Shown: piece after piece, positions 55,043-64,000 of the stretch
Layout of the letters: the number at the start of each line of letters is the position of its first letter
How positions within the stretch are numbered: position 1 is the first letter of the stretch
Program-made: the position numbers and the translations under genes
DNA from: Usnea hakonensis
Lineage: Eukaryota; Ascomycota; Lecanoromycetes; Lecanorales; Parmeliaceae
DNA length: 64,000 bases
Reading direction: 5' to 3'
Assembly: GCA_013423325.1 (NCBI GenBank)
Contig: BLJB01000149.1
Coordinates: 62,001 to 126,000, forward strand
Notes under the pieces: generated by a model
The model's database searches: none
What the model was told of the DNA's origin: nothing
The model's input: only the letters and a program-made list of their open reading frames with translations

Positions 55043-56519
55043 CAATAAATAACGTGAACTAAGATTTGTACATGTTTCTACGATCTCTTACATGTTGGGT
55101 AAACATTCAAATTTCAGCATGTGTCGGTACTACGAACCATTGACCATAGGGGTCGAGTTTAGCCTACAACAGCACACCTAATGATAGGTAGCTAGCTTAC
55201 AAACAAACCCATCACAATCTCCAAATATTCCACCCTTCTCGCTCGCCTTCCCCACCGACTCTCAGCTAGCTCCCGTCACCAAAGCACCACCATCCCCACA
55301 ACCTAACCCCAAACTCCACACCACCATCCATGCCCTCCCCTCCCCTGCCCTGCCCCATTTCTCCCCCCCCCAACCCCCCCCCCCCCCCCCCCCCCCAACG
55401 CCCAATGCACGCCCCCTCCTAGCTATATACATCAATAACCGGAACTCTCATCTCATCCCCACCATCCGCACCGCTTCATCTCATCTCTCCATTTCTTCTT
55501 GCTTGTGCGTGTTGTCGTTACACCCCCACCCCCAATCAATCAATCAATCAAACAAACATCCCTGATTCTGACGAATCCGCGTTTTGGTATAGATAGCGTA
55601 CGGAGCGATCAGTGCGCAATCCACCCATCGCACTCATCGTGTGTATGAATCCTGCACCTGCACTGCAGTGCTGTGCACGCACAAACATCCCATCCCCCGT
55701 TCCTGGCTCCATTCTATTCAATGCAATGTAGGCGCTATCTCTATGTGAGCGCAGAAGGGGTTCTAGAGAGACAGGGGGAGGGAGAGGGTTGGTTGTGGAG
55801 GGAGGTATTTAGGGATTGGAGGGGGTAGGTTTGGTGAGATGAGATGAGATGAGATGATTAGGTGCTGTGAGATGGGTGAGGGGATGGAGGGGGGGGGTGG
55901 GGGGGGGATGGGGGGGGGGAATTGATTGGGGGGGATTGATGAGGGGATGGATGGAGTTGTGAGGGGGAGGGAGAAGAGAAAAGCGTTCAAAAATACGAAC
56001 GAGCTAGAACCTGCCAAAAGCCGTTTCTCAATCCCCCCATTCCATTCCCCATTTCTCCATCCATCGATTGTAAGTAAGCGCATCGCACAACATCCCGCGC
56101 TGATATCTGGAGATCTTCATGGTTACAAGCCCATTGTGGTGTGGTTAGTGGCGCATGGACTAATGGCGTGCGTGCTGTATCTGCTGGAGCACGCGTTATG
56201 AAGGTGGGATTTGTTGGGTGGAGAGGGGGGTGGTGGGGAGAGGGATGGGTGGGTGGGGGATGGAGGGGAGGGGGAGGGGAGGGGAGGGAGGGGAGGGGAG
56301 TGCGTGCGAAGCTCAAGATACATACCTTAGGTAAAGTAATAGTAGAAAAGAAGGGTGGTAGAGTAAGGTACTTCATCCCCCTCCCCACCCCCCCCAATCC
56401 TCTCCCCATCCCTCCCCCTCCCCATCCCTCCCCACCCCATCCCACCCCACCCCTCAAAAAAAAAAATCACATTCATACCTACCTATACCCCTACCCCAAA
56501 CCAATACAAAACCAAAAAC
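55043..56519. other. Simple-sequence intergenic region
   Basis: No gene. Holds a poly-C run (about 55374-55396), CAAT repeats (about 55534-55550), GATGA repeats (about 55836-55858), G-rich stretches (55887-55935 and 56221-56300) and a C-rich stretch (about 56377-56454). The G-rich block and the C-rich block about 80 bp later could pair as an inverted repeat. Confidence 0.6.
56221..56454. repeat. G-rich block followed by C-rich block (imperfect inverted repeat)
   Basis: 56221-56300 is made of GGGG/GGAGGGG units; 56377-56454 is made of CCCC/CCTCCCC units; the 76 bp between contain TACCTTAGGTA. G-quadruplex/i-motif or large hairpin potential; no known element type. Confidence 0.55.
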
Positions 56520-56525
56520 AAAAAA
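56520..56525 (-). terminator. RNA polymerase III terminator of tRNA-Met
   Basis: Six T in a row on the minus strand, 24 nt past the end of the tRNA, the usual Pol III stop signal. Confidence 0.6.
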
Positions 56526-56549
56526 TCAAATAATATATTCTGTCATAGA

Positions 56550-56621
56550 TAGCAACACCTGGTTTCGATCCAGGGTCCTCCGGGTTATGAGCCCGGCGCG
56601 CTTCCGCTGCGCCATGTTGCT
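56550..56621 (-). tRNA. Initiator tRNA-Met (CAT)
   Basis: 72 nt without intron; CCA is not encoded. It folds fully: acceptor AGCAACA/TGTTGCT with discriminator A, D stem GCGC/GCGC, anticodon stem CCGGG/CCCGG around loop CTCATAA (anticodon CAT), five-base variable loop and T stem CCTGG/CCAGG. The T loop is ATCGAAA rather than TTCRANN; A54 and A60, the A1-T72 pair and the three G-C pairs flanking the anticodon loop are eukaryotic initiator features. It starts cytosolic translation. It lies alone at the edge of a simple-sequence region. Confidence 0.95.
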
Positions 56622-56979
56622 TAGGCGCGGTATTTTTGGGGCACTATTTTAATATATATACTTTTTATTGGAATGATGTTGTTTTTGGGGTGTAGTGTAT
56701 GCGGTATTTTTTGCTGCTTGTCTAAAAGCGCGGGGTGTGGAAGGGAAGGGTGTTGAGGTACTATTTTTGCGGAAGTTTTTTTAAGGGCTTTTTTGCAGTA
56801 TGCTACGATTCGGCTGATGAAAGGAAAGCAGGTTACGGGGATTATGGGGTGGTTGGGAGGTGCACTTGTGCCTCATGCGAAACCTATCGTTTGTGTAGTC
56901 TAGCAGTCACGTAAGAAGGCAGCTACGATATTAAGATTGAGTGTAGTAACATGATAGTCGGGACATTCACACCGCTTCA
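56622..56979. other. Intergenic
   Basis: The 358 bp between the tRNA and the 3' end of the MFS gene. Nothing recognised; the AT-rich 56650-56670 is the upstream side of the tRNA. Confidence 0.5.
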
Positions 56980-58976
56980 TTATCTGGTCTCTGGATCGGA
57001 TCTCCGATGCCGTTGTTCTCTCGACACGGCCAGCTCATGCCCATCTTTGCGTCTCTCCTCGCTAATAATGCGATCAGTCTCTCGCCTCTGGGACACCGCG
57101 AGACCCTTTTGACTGAAAAGTATGTCCATTTCTTCCAACAACAGGCCCTTTGTCTCCGGCAGAAAGAGGTGGATGAACACGGTGCCGACCACGAGCGAAG
57201 TACCGAAGAGTAGAAAGGTCCCGTAGGTGATGTTGGTCATCATGTATGGCGTTGAGTAGACAATGACGAATTGGGCGAGCCATTGAGAGCATGTGGTGAA
57301 GACTAGACAGACGGAGCGGATGGCGGTGGCTGGAATACGGGATTTTGCAGTCAGTATTGCCTACTGCAGGGTTTTAATGGGGGACTTGAAATATCTTCCG
57401 AGAGTCAAGACGCAAGACGCGTCTCAAGGCTCAGGATTTGGTCGGGAAAAGGGAGCGTGAGCTTCAAAAGATACGTACGAAATACTTCGGAGCTATTGTA
57501 AGCAGATGGTCAGCAGGAGGAGTTCTTGAGGAAGGAGTGCTGTGGCTCAATTGCTGAGCAATAGATCGCGGCATACGTGCGGGAAAGTGGTTTCATGCTC
57601 ACCAGAATACCCAAGGCACGCCATTCCACGACAGTGAGTAAAAGACGGCAAAGAGATAGATCATGAGGATCGCAATGTAAGCACCGCCATCCTTCGGAAC
57701 GGACTGGGACGTGAACGAATGTGACTGAGCAGTGTAACCGCCTAGGTAGTACATAGCGATGATGCCTCCGCACGACCCAATCAGCATTGCTTGCCGTCGT
57801 CCTAGGCCATCGATAAGTAAAAGCATGAAAACTAGTGTTACCGTTGCTTTGACGAGGCCAAAGACGCCTGTGGCGAGCAGCGAGACGTTGGTCCCGCTGA
57901 AACCGATGGCTGTAAAGATGGCCGGCGAGTAATAATTCAGTGCATTGATACCGGACATATTCTGGAAGAGCATTAGGGCCATGCCGGTGAGTAGGCGTTG
58001 TCGGTTTCCCGAGAGTGTGAAAGCCTGCTTGACCTTGGCGCAAACAGATTGGTTGGCTCCCAAATTCTTGTCGGCCGCCACCTGGAGCTGGGCGGTGTTG
58101 ATTTCCCAGGCTATATATTCATGCTCCGGCGGCAGTTGTCGTAGTCTCGATAGATCTTGTCGAGCTTTGTCCGCTTTGCCTGCCTTGATGAGCCAGCGAG
58201 GAGATTCGGGTTGAAAGTACATTAGCATGACAAGAAGGGTGGCGGGAAGGATTTGGAAGCCAAATGGTATCTGCCACTGCTTGTCAAGCGTGTTGGAGAC
58301 ATGAAGGTTGACTCCATAATTTATCCAGAAACCTAAAAAATTTAGCAGATCCAGAACTTTCATGTTCACTAGAAGTTTCTGACCAATGACTTGAAATACT
58401 TGAAGGAAGATTTCGAAGAGGCCGACAAGGCGGCCTCGAATAGCAGGAGGTGAAGACTCGGAAATGTAAACCGGGATGATCAAGGAAGATGCACCGACAG
58501 CCAGTCCTGATAGTCATATGTAAGTCCAATGAAACAATGTCCATGTGCCTGGATGTAGACCGCGTACCTGTAAGGACGCGTCCGGCGTAGATGGCAGCAA
58601 TTTCACCACCAGAGGCTAGCTGCGCGATGGCCCCTAGATTAAACAATAGACCACATAACAATAGCGTTGGTCGTCGGCCAAATCTCTCAGTTACGGGGTA
58701 TACCAATATGGCGCCAAAGAAAGCCCCTGCTTGAAACGTGCTGACAATGTTCGCCTTCAAATTGGCAAGTCTAGTCCCATGGACCGATTTCAGGCCGAAA
58801 CGCGTTTGGAACGAGGGCAGCTCTAAAGCGCCTCCGATAAAGGCAGAGTCGTACCCAAAAATGGCGGACCCCAGAGATGCGGAGCAGGCGAGAGCGTATA
58901 CACGCCAGTTGTACACTCTCTGAGGTGCTTGATTCGCCGAGGCATCTTTCGAGTAGAAGAAGCTTTTCATAGTCAT
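56980..58976 (-). CDS. MFS sugar/quinate-type permease
   Basis: Exons 58976..58568, 58506..57603, 57492..57479 (only 14 nt) and 57329..56980 give 558 aa; phases agree. Begins MTMKSFFYSKDASAN (an ATG six bases on is an alternative). Twelve membrane spans with sugar-porter signatures: FGYDSAFIGGALELPSF, GRRPTLLL, PVYISESSPPAIRGRLVGLF, PESPRWLIKAGK, QNMSGINALNYYSPAIF, DGLGRRQAML, then the exon-3 joint SEVFPTAIRSVC and PETKGLLLEEMD. It belongs to the family with fungal hexose and quinate (QutD/Qa-y-like) transporters. The neighbouring shikimate dehydrogenase-like gene on the same strand favours a quinate or shikimate substrate, but sequence alone does not settle it. Confidence 0.88.
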
Positions 58977-60102
58977 CGAGTGTTCTGTCTGTACTGGTGG
59001 TATTTTGAGACTCGAAAGAGATGTGGCAATGGAACATCGCAGTCAGCTGTGGACAATGTTGGCGATAGAAGTTTTTGTACCATATCACAGTGTAAAGGCA
59101 TATGTCCGCGATGCGAAGTCAAATCTCTCGAGCCTCAAAGGTCCTGTTAGTTGCGATATCTCCTGCTTCTGGAGATCGCTACTTGTGACCCACAAACGGA
59201 GCCGGTTGTCAGAATGTACGAGGACGGGTTACGAGCTTTACTCTTTGGTCAGATAGTATACAAAGAACTAGAGCCATTTTTAATGTTCATCATTAGACCA
59301 TGATTGGACCGAACATTTCGTCCCAAGCTCCGCGATTGCGAATGATGGTTAGGATGCGTGATAAAGTTGGAAGGGGGATGTTATAAAAGCACGGGGACAG
59401 TAGGAAACCAATCCAAATAAAGAGTGATCTCATTCTGCAGATCGGGCAAAAGGTGCGGGGATGCAAGATGCTCTGTTGCGTCACAATGGTGGGGTAAACC
59501 TATGCACCACCAAGAGCGCCTTTTCGCCTCCATCAGGATGACTATCAATGATATGAGCATCGTGACCTGGTCAATGTCATGAATCTTTATGGGCCTTTGT
59601 TATGTTGGAGGCTGTATCCATCATGATGACTCAACCTGCCCTGTGAGAAAAGGTGAGGTTCTTTAGACTCGACTGGCTATTGCGGACCAGAGTCTAGGCC
59701 GCGGATGGCGCTTGTAAAACCGAAGCATTGCAACAGTGGGGTCAAGGTACTCAGACTTTAGGTAATTCATAGTCCTCAATAGCCTCGTGTTCTTGTCTTT
59801 CTGTTACTCTTAGTTGTATCTATTCATCCATCCCAGACCACCTGAGTCGGATCGGACTCCTCAGTTGAAAAGGGAAAATCGCTTCGCCCTAAAAAGTGTA
59901 CGAGGTTGCTGCAGCGGATTCTTTGTGTGATCCTAAAGACATGACATGCAACTTAGTAAGCACAAGTACGCTGATGCCGCAAGGCGTATTCATTTGGGCT
60001 CCCTGATGTCGAGATCAAGGAAAGTGTCTTGAGGCTTGGTATGCTTTTATCTCCCGTCCGAGCCCTCACTCTCATATACACAGCATACGGAATAGCCTGT
60101 CC
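58977..60102. other. Intergenic
   Basis: About 1.1 kb between two genes on the minus strand: promoter of the MFS permease and 3' flank of the shikimate dehydrogenase-like gene. No gene is supported. Confidence 0.5.
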
Positions 60103-61119
60103 TCATTCGAGCTCATGCGTCACTCCCAATGCTCGCTTGACAACATCCCTCGCGCTTTGGACGGGAAATTCATCACTTGGCTTCTCCAACCATAGTGATT
60201 GCTGGGCAATCGCTTGATAGATCATTGGCTCAGTCCCCGGTAGCACTTTCCATCTATTCTCCTGCGCAAGTAAATAGAACGTGGTGTTTGGCCTTGGGTG
60301 GTAGGCCATCTCCAAAACATGACCCTTCTCTGGCCTCCGCAAAAACATCAACGCAATATCCCTAGCGAGAATTTCACCCCTCTCCGTGGGCGGTAAATCC
60401 GGCACACACCCTATAATCAACACCGGCGTCTCAAGTTCTGCGGCCTGGTCGATCGTTTCTACATGCACCAATTCTCCCACAAATCCAGGGGTCGACTCGA
60501 AGTGAGCGATGACTGCTTGGACCTCCGATCTTAATCGATTAACCAGATAAATTCGACTTGAGCCCATCCACTTCCATAACGCGTAGACAGCGGCGCGGCA
60601 TGCACCGCCTGCGCCAACAACTAAAGCTGCTCGGCCATCGCTTTGTGCACGTACGCACGGAACGTTTTGCAGGAACGCCTCTCGCACGCCGATGCAATCT
60701 GTGTTAGTTCCAATATAGCGAACCGAGTCATTGATGCCACAACGCAGAAAGATGGTATTGATGGCGCCTATCGCGCGGGCTTCGTCGGTCATATCGTCAA
60801 CGTGTTGGGCGAAGGCGATTTTGTGGGGCATGGTGATGGCGGAGCCAATGCATTCAGTAGCTTTAAGCTTGGACAAACAGTCGGCAATTGAAAGGGACTC
60901 GAAGAGTGTGTAGGCCCATGGCACAGAGAGCTCTTTAAAAAGGGTGGATTGCACCAAAGGAGCCAAGGAGTGGGCGATTGGATAGCCAAACAGATATGTT
61001 CTGAGGGGCCTGGTAGCGAGGTCTTGTGTATCCGAAAGTGACAGGCCGTACTCATAAGAGTCGAGCAGAGCATTCGCCTCCACCATGTCTGGCTTAGAAG
61101 CTTTCCTGATTTGCAGCAT
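60103..61119 (-). CDS. Shikimate/quinate 5-dehydrogenase-like enzyme
   Basis: Intronless, 338 aa; an ATG at 61086 (MVEANALLDSYEYG) is another possible start. Substrate-site motifs are YLFGYPIAHSLAPLVQSTLF, SAITMPHKIAFAQ with the catalytic Lys100, GAINTIF and YIGTNTDCIGV with Asp141. The dinucleotide motif is LVVGAGGACRAAVYAL, followed by YLVNRL, and the end has PMIYQAIAQQSLWL. The fold and all key residues are those of shikimate dehydrogenase. Fungi make shikimate through the pentafunctional AROM protein, so stand-alone copies usually act in quinate/shikimate catabolism (QutB/Qa-3) or in secondary pathways. Same strand as the MFS permease, 1.1 kb away. NAD or NADP preference cannot be judged with confidence. 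Confidence 0.87.
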   Translation of the reverse strand: MLQIRKASKPDMVEANALLDSYEYGLSLSDTQDLATRPLRTYLFGYPIAHSLAPLVQSTLFKELSVPWAYTLFESLSIADCLSKLKATECIGSAITMPHKIAFAQHVDDMTDEARAIGAINTIFLRCGINDSVRYIGTNTDCIGVREAFLQNVPCVRAQSDGRAALVVGAGGACRAAVYALWKWMGSSRIYLVNRLRSEVQAVIAHFESTPGFVGELVHVETIDQAAELETPVLIIGCVPDLPPTERGEILARDIALMFLRRPEKGHVLEMAYHPRPNTTFYLLAQENRWKVLPGTEPMIYQAIAQQSLWLEKPSDEFPVQSARDVVKRALGVTHELE

Positions 61120-61955
61120 TCCCCATCACTGCCCGTGAAAGGCTGTCTCTGATTGTGGCCACGTTTTATTGTTGCAAAGCATACCAATGCTCAGTCCCAT
61201 AAACAAGAGGGAACTAGGAAGTATGGTGAACTTGAAGCCGTGTTTCCGAGTCCCTTCGAGTGTCGATGAAGATTCACAAATGGAATGATTATCGCATCCA
61301 GCGGGATATACGTAGTGCCAAGCGACGCTAGTGCCATCTCAGCCCTAAAGTAAGTCAGGTACCATACGAGAGGAGTCTTACCTCTGCTCCCAATAGTCAA
61401 TACTAACAAGAGGGTTTCGAGCGTAAAGAACACTATTCAATCTGTATATTACAGCACCGCATGATTGAAAAGGCGTCTTTGAAAGAGCCTAAGGCATAGT
61501 AGTCCCCCAATAGTAATAAATTTAAATAAATCCACTTGAAGCTGGCTGTAAAAGGAAGCGAGCGGCGATTTTCTCCAGCGCTGTAGAGATGTTAAGCGGC
61601 TTTGTAGGTTGATAAACGCTTTGAAATGACCCATGATAGCCAGAAAAAAGCCAGAATACTTTTATTCGCACGGTCGGAGTCTCTGTAGAGTATTGTTCTG
61701 AGTAGCAGGCGAGATATCCAGGAGCGGGTGAACCAACAGGCCAGATTACAAAAGCCGCATCTCATGTGAAAGCTCCAGGTTAGTGAATAGCATCGAGTCG
61801 AGAAGGCTTGAGATGGAATGATTGCCAATAGCAAGTAGAGCGCCATTCTTCCGTACTCGTACCCTGGGTAGATAAGTGTGTTGGTCTCGTACATACCAAT
61901 ATCGCTACCCAAGTAGCGTCCGAACGATATAGATGTCCTCCTACGTCCCATAAAA
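61120..61955. other. Intergenic
   Basis: About 840 bp between two minus-strand genes. Short minus-strand frames (61191-61433, 61592-61951) have no family features. Presumably the promoter of the dehydrogenase and the 3' flank of the exporter-type gene. Confidence 0.45.
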
Positions 61956-64000
61956 TTAGTCCTTCTTGCCCTTCCGACCCTCGTTGCCTAGAAGAGTCTC
62001 TTCGGAAGAGTCTGCCGTGGAGATGACATGGAACGAAAAGTCGACTTCGCCAACCAAGGCTTTGACATTGCTGTGACCCAGTTGTCATTTACTACACTGC
62101 CAGATTTCAAGAATGGCAACTTACTCAATCAACTTCTCCAAATCATCACTGACAAGACTACTCGCAATCTGCATGACAGCAAATGCACTGTAGCCCGGTT
62201 CGGCAATATGGCTAACGCTCAGAATATCCGCATCCATCTCCTCGAGTTTTTGGCTCAGCCTGTAGGATGGTGGAGGTTTGAGGTAGGGCGGCAGTGGGTT
62301 GCCATTGGTCACAGCGGATGAAAGCAGGGCAAGGACCGAGGTAACGTCCTGCGATGTAGCATCTAGTCTCCCAATGAGACGAGCAAAGTCTTGGATCCAA
62401 ATTGCTCTGTCTGGAGATGTCGCAGGGTCGTGGGAAAATTGGGTCGAGGAATAAGAGATGAGAGCCAGGTAATCTAAGATGCTGCGAATTGAGTGAGTCG
62501 GATTTCACAACAATCAGGTTGGCAACCTCTTACTTGTACACCTTTTGAATAATCGTATCGTACTCCTGTTTCGGGAATTTGCCACCAAAGGTAGGCTCCC
62601 AGGCGGTGAATGCCGAGTGTTGACGCAAGCCAGCGAGTAGTGTAAGCTCTTTGACATAAACCTTTTCACGAGCCCTTCGCAGCTTGCCGCCGGGGCTCTC
62701 CTTTGACTCCGTGTCGCCTTCAATACCCTTGATTCGTAGACCAATGGTCGTGTGCACAATTGAATAAAAGTTTGCGAGGAGGTATAGAGATACACCAAGG
62801 TCTTGCCGTAGTTGAGATCGAGCTGTCAGCGGATACGGAAAGAAAGTCCAAATGAAGGCTACAAGCATACCTCCAGAGACACAAGCGAGTCTGTAAGGCG
62901 CAAGGAGGTAGATTGGATAGTACGGTTGTCCACTGCTTGAAGCCGCCTGAAATGTAAGCCCCCAGCCAAGTCTCGCTAACAAACACTCACCACCACCCCA
63001 AGCTTCTTCACTTCTAATTCGTACCCGACGATCAAGACTTGGAAACGTAAGCCATGTATAGATGAGATGTCGGAAAAATGCTTACCCTGCGTGACAATGG
63101 AGAGAATGGCCACAACCGTGAAACGAGGGTATCTCATTAAAAAGTAGAATTCGAAGAATATGAAGATGAACATGAAAACAATCACTCCCGCCGGATGGCT
63201 GTCAACAATGTACCAGATAATAAAACTTGTACACATGGCAATTGCTGATACTTGTTAAAATGGACTCGGTATAGTGCGTCGGGGCTAGCTTACCTGTTCC
63301 CATAATACGACCGAAAAAGCCAAACACGCCAGATCCTGCTGTGGTGGTCATTCCAATCGCCACCATGATCATCGCCCAAACGAGTCTCTGTTCCGTAAAG
63401 AACACGTATGTGTCTTTGAGGTAGGCGACTATACCGATACTGAGAGTCGCGCAGGCAACCCGAAATCCAAAAGCTGACTCTTGACTGCTCAAAATTTCAG
63501 AGAACTGCCTCAACCTATTGGAGAACCTTTGCCAAGCGTTGGTAGGTGGAAGGTGCTCAGGATCTTTGGCAGCCCGGAACGAGGCGCCTGAGTAAATACT
63601 AAATCCACCAGCCTCGGTAGAATCTGGAGTGTGCTCCACGCTGGCATCTTCAACTTTTAAAGAGCCAGTCACCCATTTCTTGAGCCGCTTTAGGGTCGGA
63701 GAGAGGACTCGATTCTTCTTCATAGTCCCATCTTCGACCTTTTTATCAGCAAAGTGAACCAGAGCTACTACTGCTCGACCAGTTGACCAAAGCAGGAATT
63801 CCATCTACGCCTTTGTTAATTTCGCGCTCGACGTGAGTACGCATGTGCAAAGTCGCCCACAGGTAAAAACTTACGTATAAGACAAGATACAACTGTCGTT
63901 GGTTCTTGGCATGCTGTTCGGGATCTTCTACCAGGTTCCCTTTCTCCGTGCTCATGTTTAAAGTCGTTTGAGAGGGATTTTCGAAAGGGTTGGAATCCAC
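61956..64000 (-). CDS. FUSC/aromatic-acid-exporter-type membrane protein (5' end off window)
   Basis: Seven exons are seen: 64000(open)..63875, 63804..63294, 63244..63086, 63037..62991, 62946..62534, 62481..62125 and 62070..61956, coding for the last 575 aa. All six junctions keep phase. Spans include GFRVACATLSIGIVAYLKDT, VWAMIMVAIGMTTTAGSGVF, IAMCTSFIIWYIVDSHPAGV and FFEFYFLMRYPRFTVVAILS, then YPIYLLAPYRLACVSGGMLV and IWTFFPYPLTARSQLRQDLG. The soluble C-terminus matches the fungal DUF2421-type tail and ends with KALVGEVDFSFHVIS. This is the second half of fungal Bre4/ArAE-like proteins (N-terminal 6-span plus DUF2421). Transport of aromatic acids is suggested for the superfamily, not proven here. 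The N-terminal membrane block lies beyond 64000. Confidence 0.85.

Noticed and set aside
61592..61951. 119-codon minus frame downstream of the exporter-type gene
   Set aside because: No homology signal and no junction needed; the exporter gene already ends with a stop at 61956.
1..64000. CRISPR arrays, bacterial operons, insertion sequences, LTR elements
   Set aside because: No regularly spaced repeats, no long terminal or inverted repeats with transposase or reverse-transcriptase motifs were seen; the window is eukaryotic.

Overview
The window is nuclear DNA of a filamentous ascomycete (Pezizomycotina). Genes sit on both strands and are interrupted by short introns (about 40 to 150 nt) with GTAAGT/GTATGT-type donors and CTGAC/CTAAY-like branch points. 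The protein set is typical of that group: a C2H2 plus fungal-specific-domain regulator, Spg1/Tem1, a Dsc1/Tul1 RING ligase, a PTH11-like membrane protein, an NRPS-like reductase and GMC oxidoreductases. A two-N gap inside a poly-G run near 49.78 kb shows a draft assembly. I cannot name the genus.

Layout. 1-3.7 kb: mostly unassigned, with a small spliced gene on the minus strand at 2.8-3.2 kb and a weak degenerate coding signal at 0.6-1.5 kb. 3.7-31.8 kb: a core block with a Cyk3-like transglutaminase-fold protein, a large C2H2 regulator behind a 5 kb non-coding upstream region, a tandem-repeat coiled-coil orphan, Rrb1/GRWD1 (ribosome assembly), Spg1/Tem1 GTPase (septation network), Dsc1/Tul1 (membrane-protein ubiquitination), alpha-MPP (mitochondrial import), a LITAF-domain protein rebuilt from three exons, an ankyrin-repeat relic and mitochondrial ribosomal protein mL38. 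Rrb1/Spg1 and Dsc1/alpha-MPP are divergent pairs.

32.5-41 kb: more accessory content, with an Och1-like glycosyltransferase, an alpha/beta hydrolase, a broken SAM-methyltransferase, a PQ-loop transporter and a conserved fungal membrane protein of unknown role. 41.7-55 kb: a redox-rich locus with a zinc alcohol dehydrogenase, an A-T-R (NRPS-like) carboxylate reductase, a secreted GMC oxidase, a PTH11-like receptor-type protein and a second, eight-exon GMC oxidoreductase. By family logic the reductase could release an aldehyde, the dehydrogenase reduce it to an alcohol, and the GMC enzymes re-oxidise it. That link is inference.

55-56.6 kb is simple-sequence DNA next to an initiator tRNA-Met. 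57-64 kb holds a sugar/quinate-type MFS permease, a shikimate/quinate dehydrogenase-like enzyme and a FUSC/aromatic-acid-exporter-type protein cut by the window end, which together suggest handling of quinate, shikimate or related aromatic acids.

Exon structures were rebuilt by eye from reading phase, splice consensus and protein-family continuity. They are predictions, not transcript-based.
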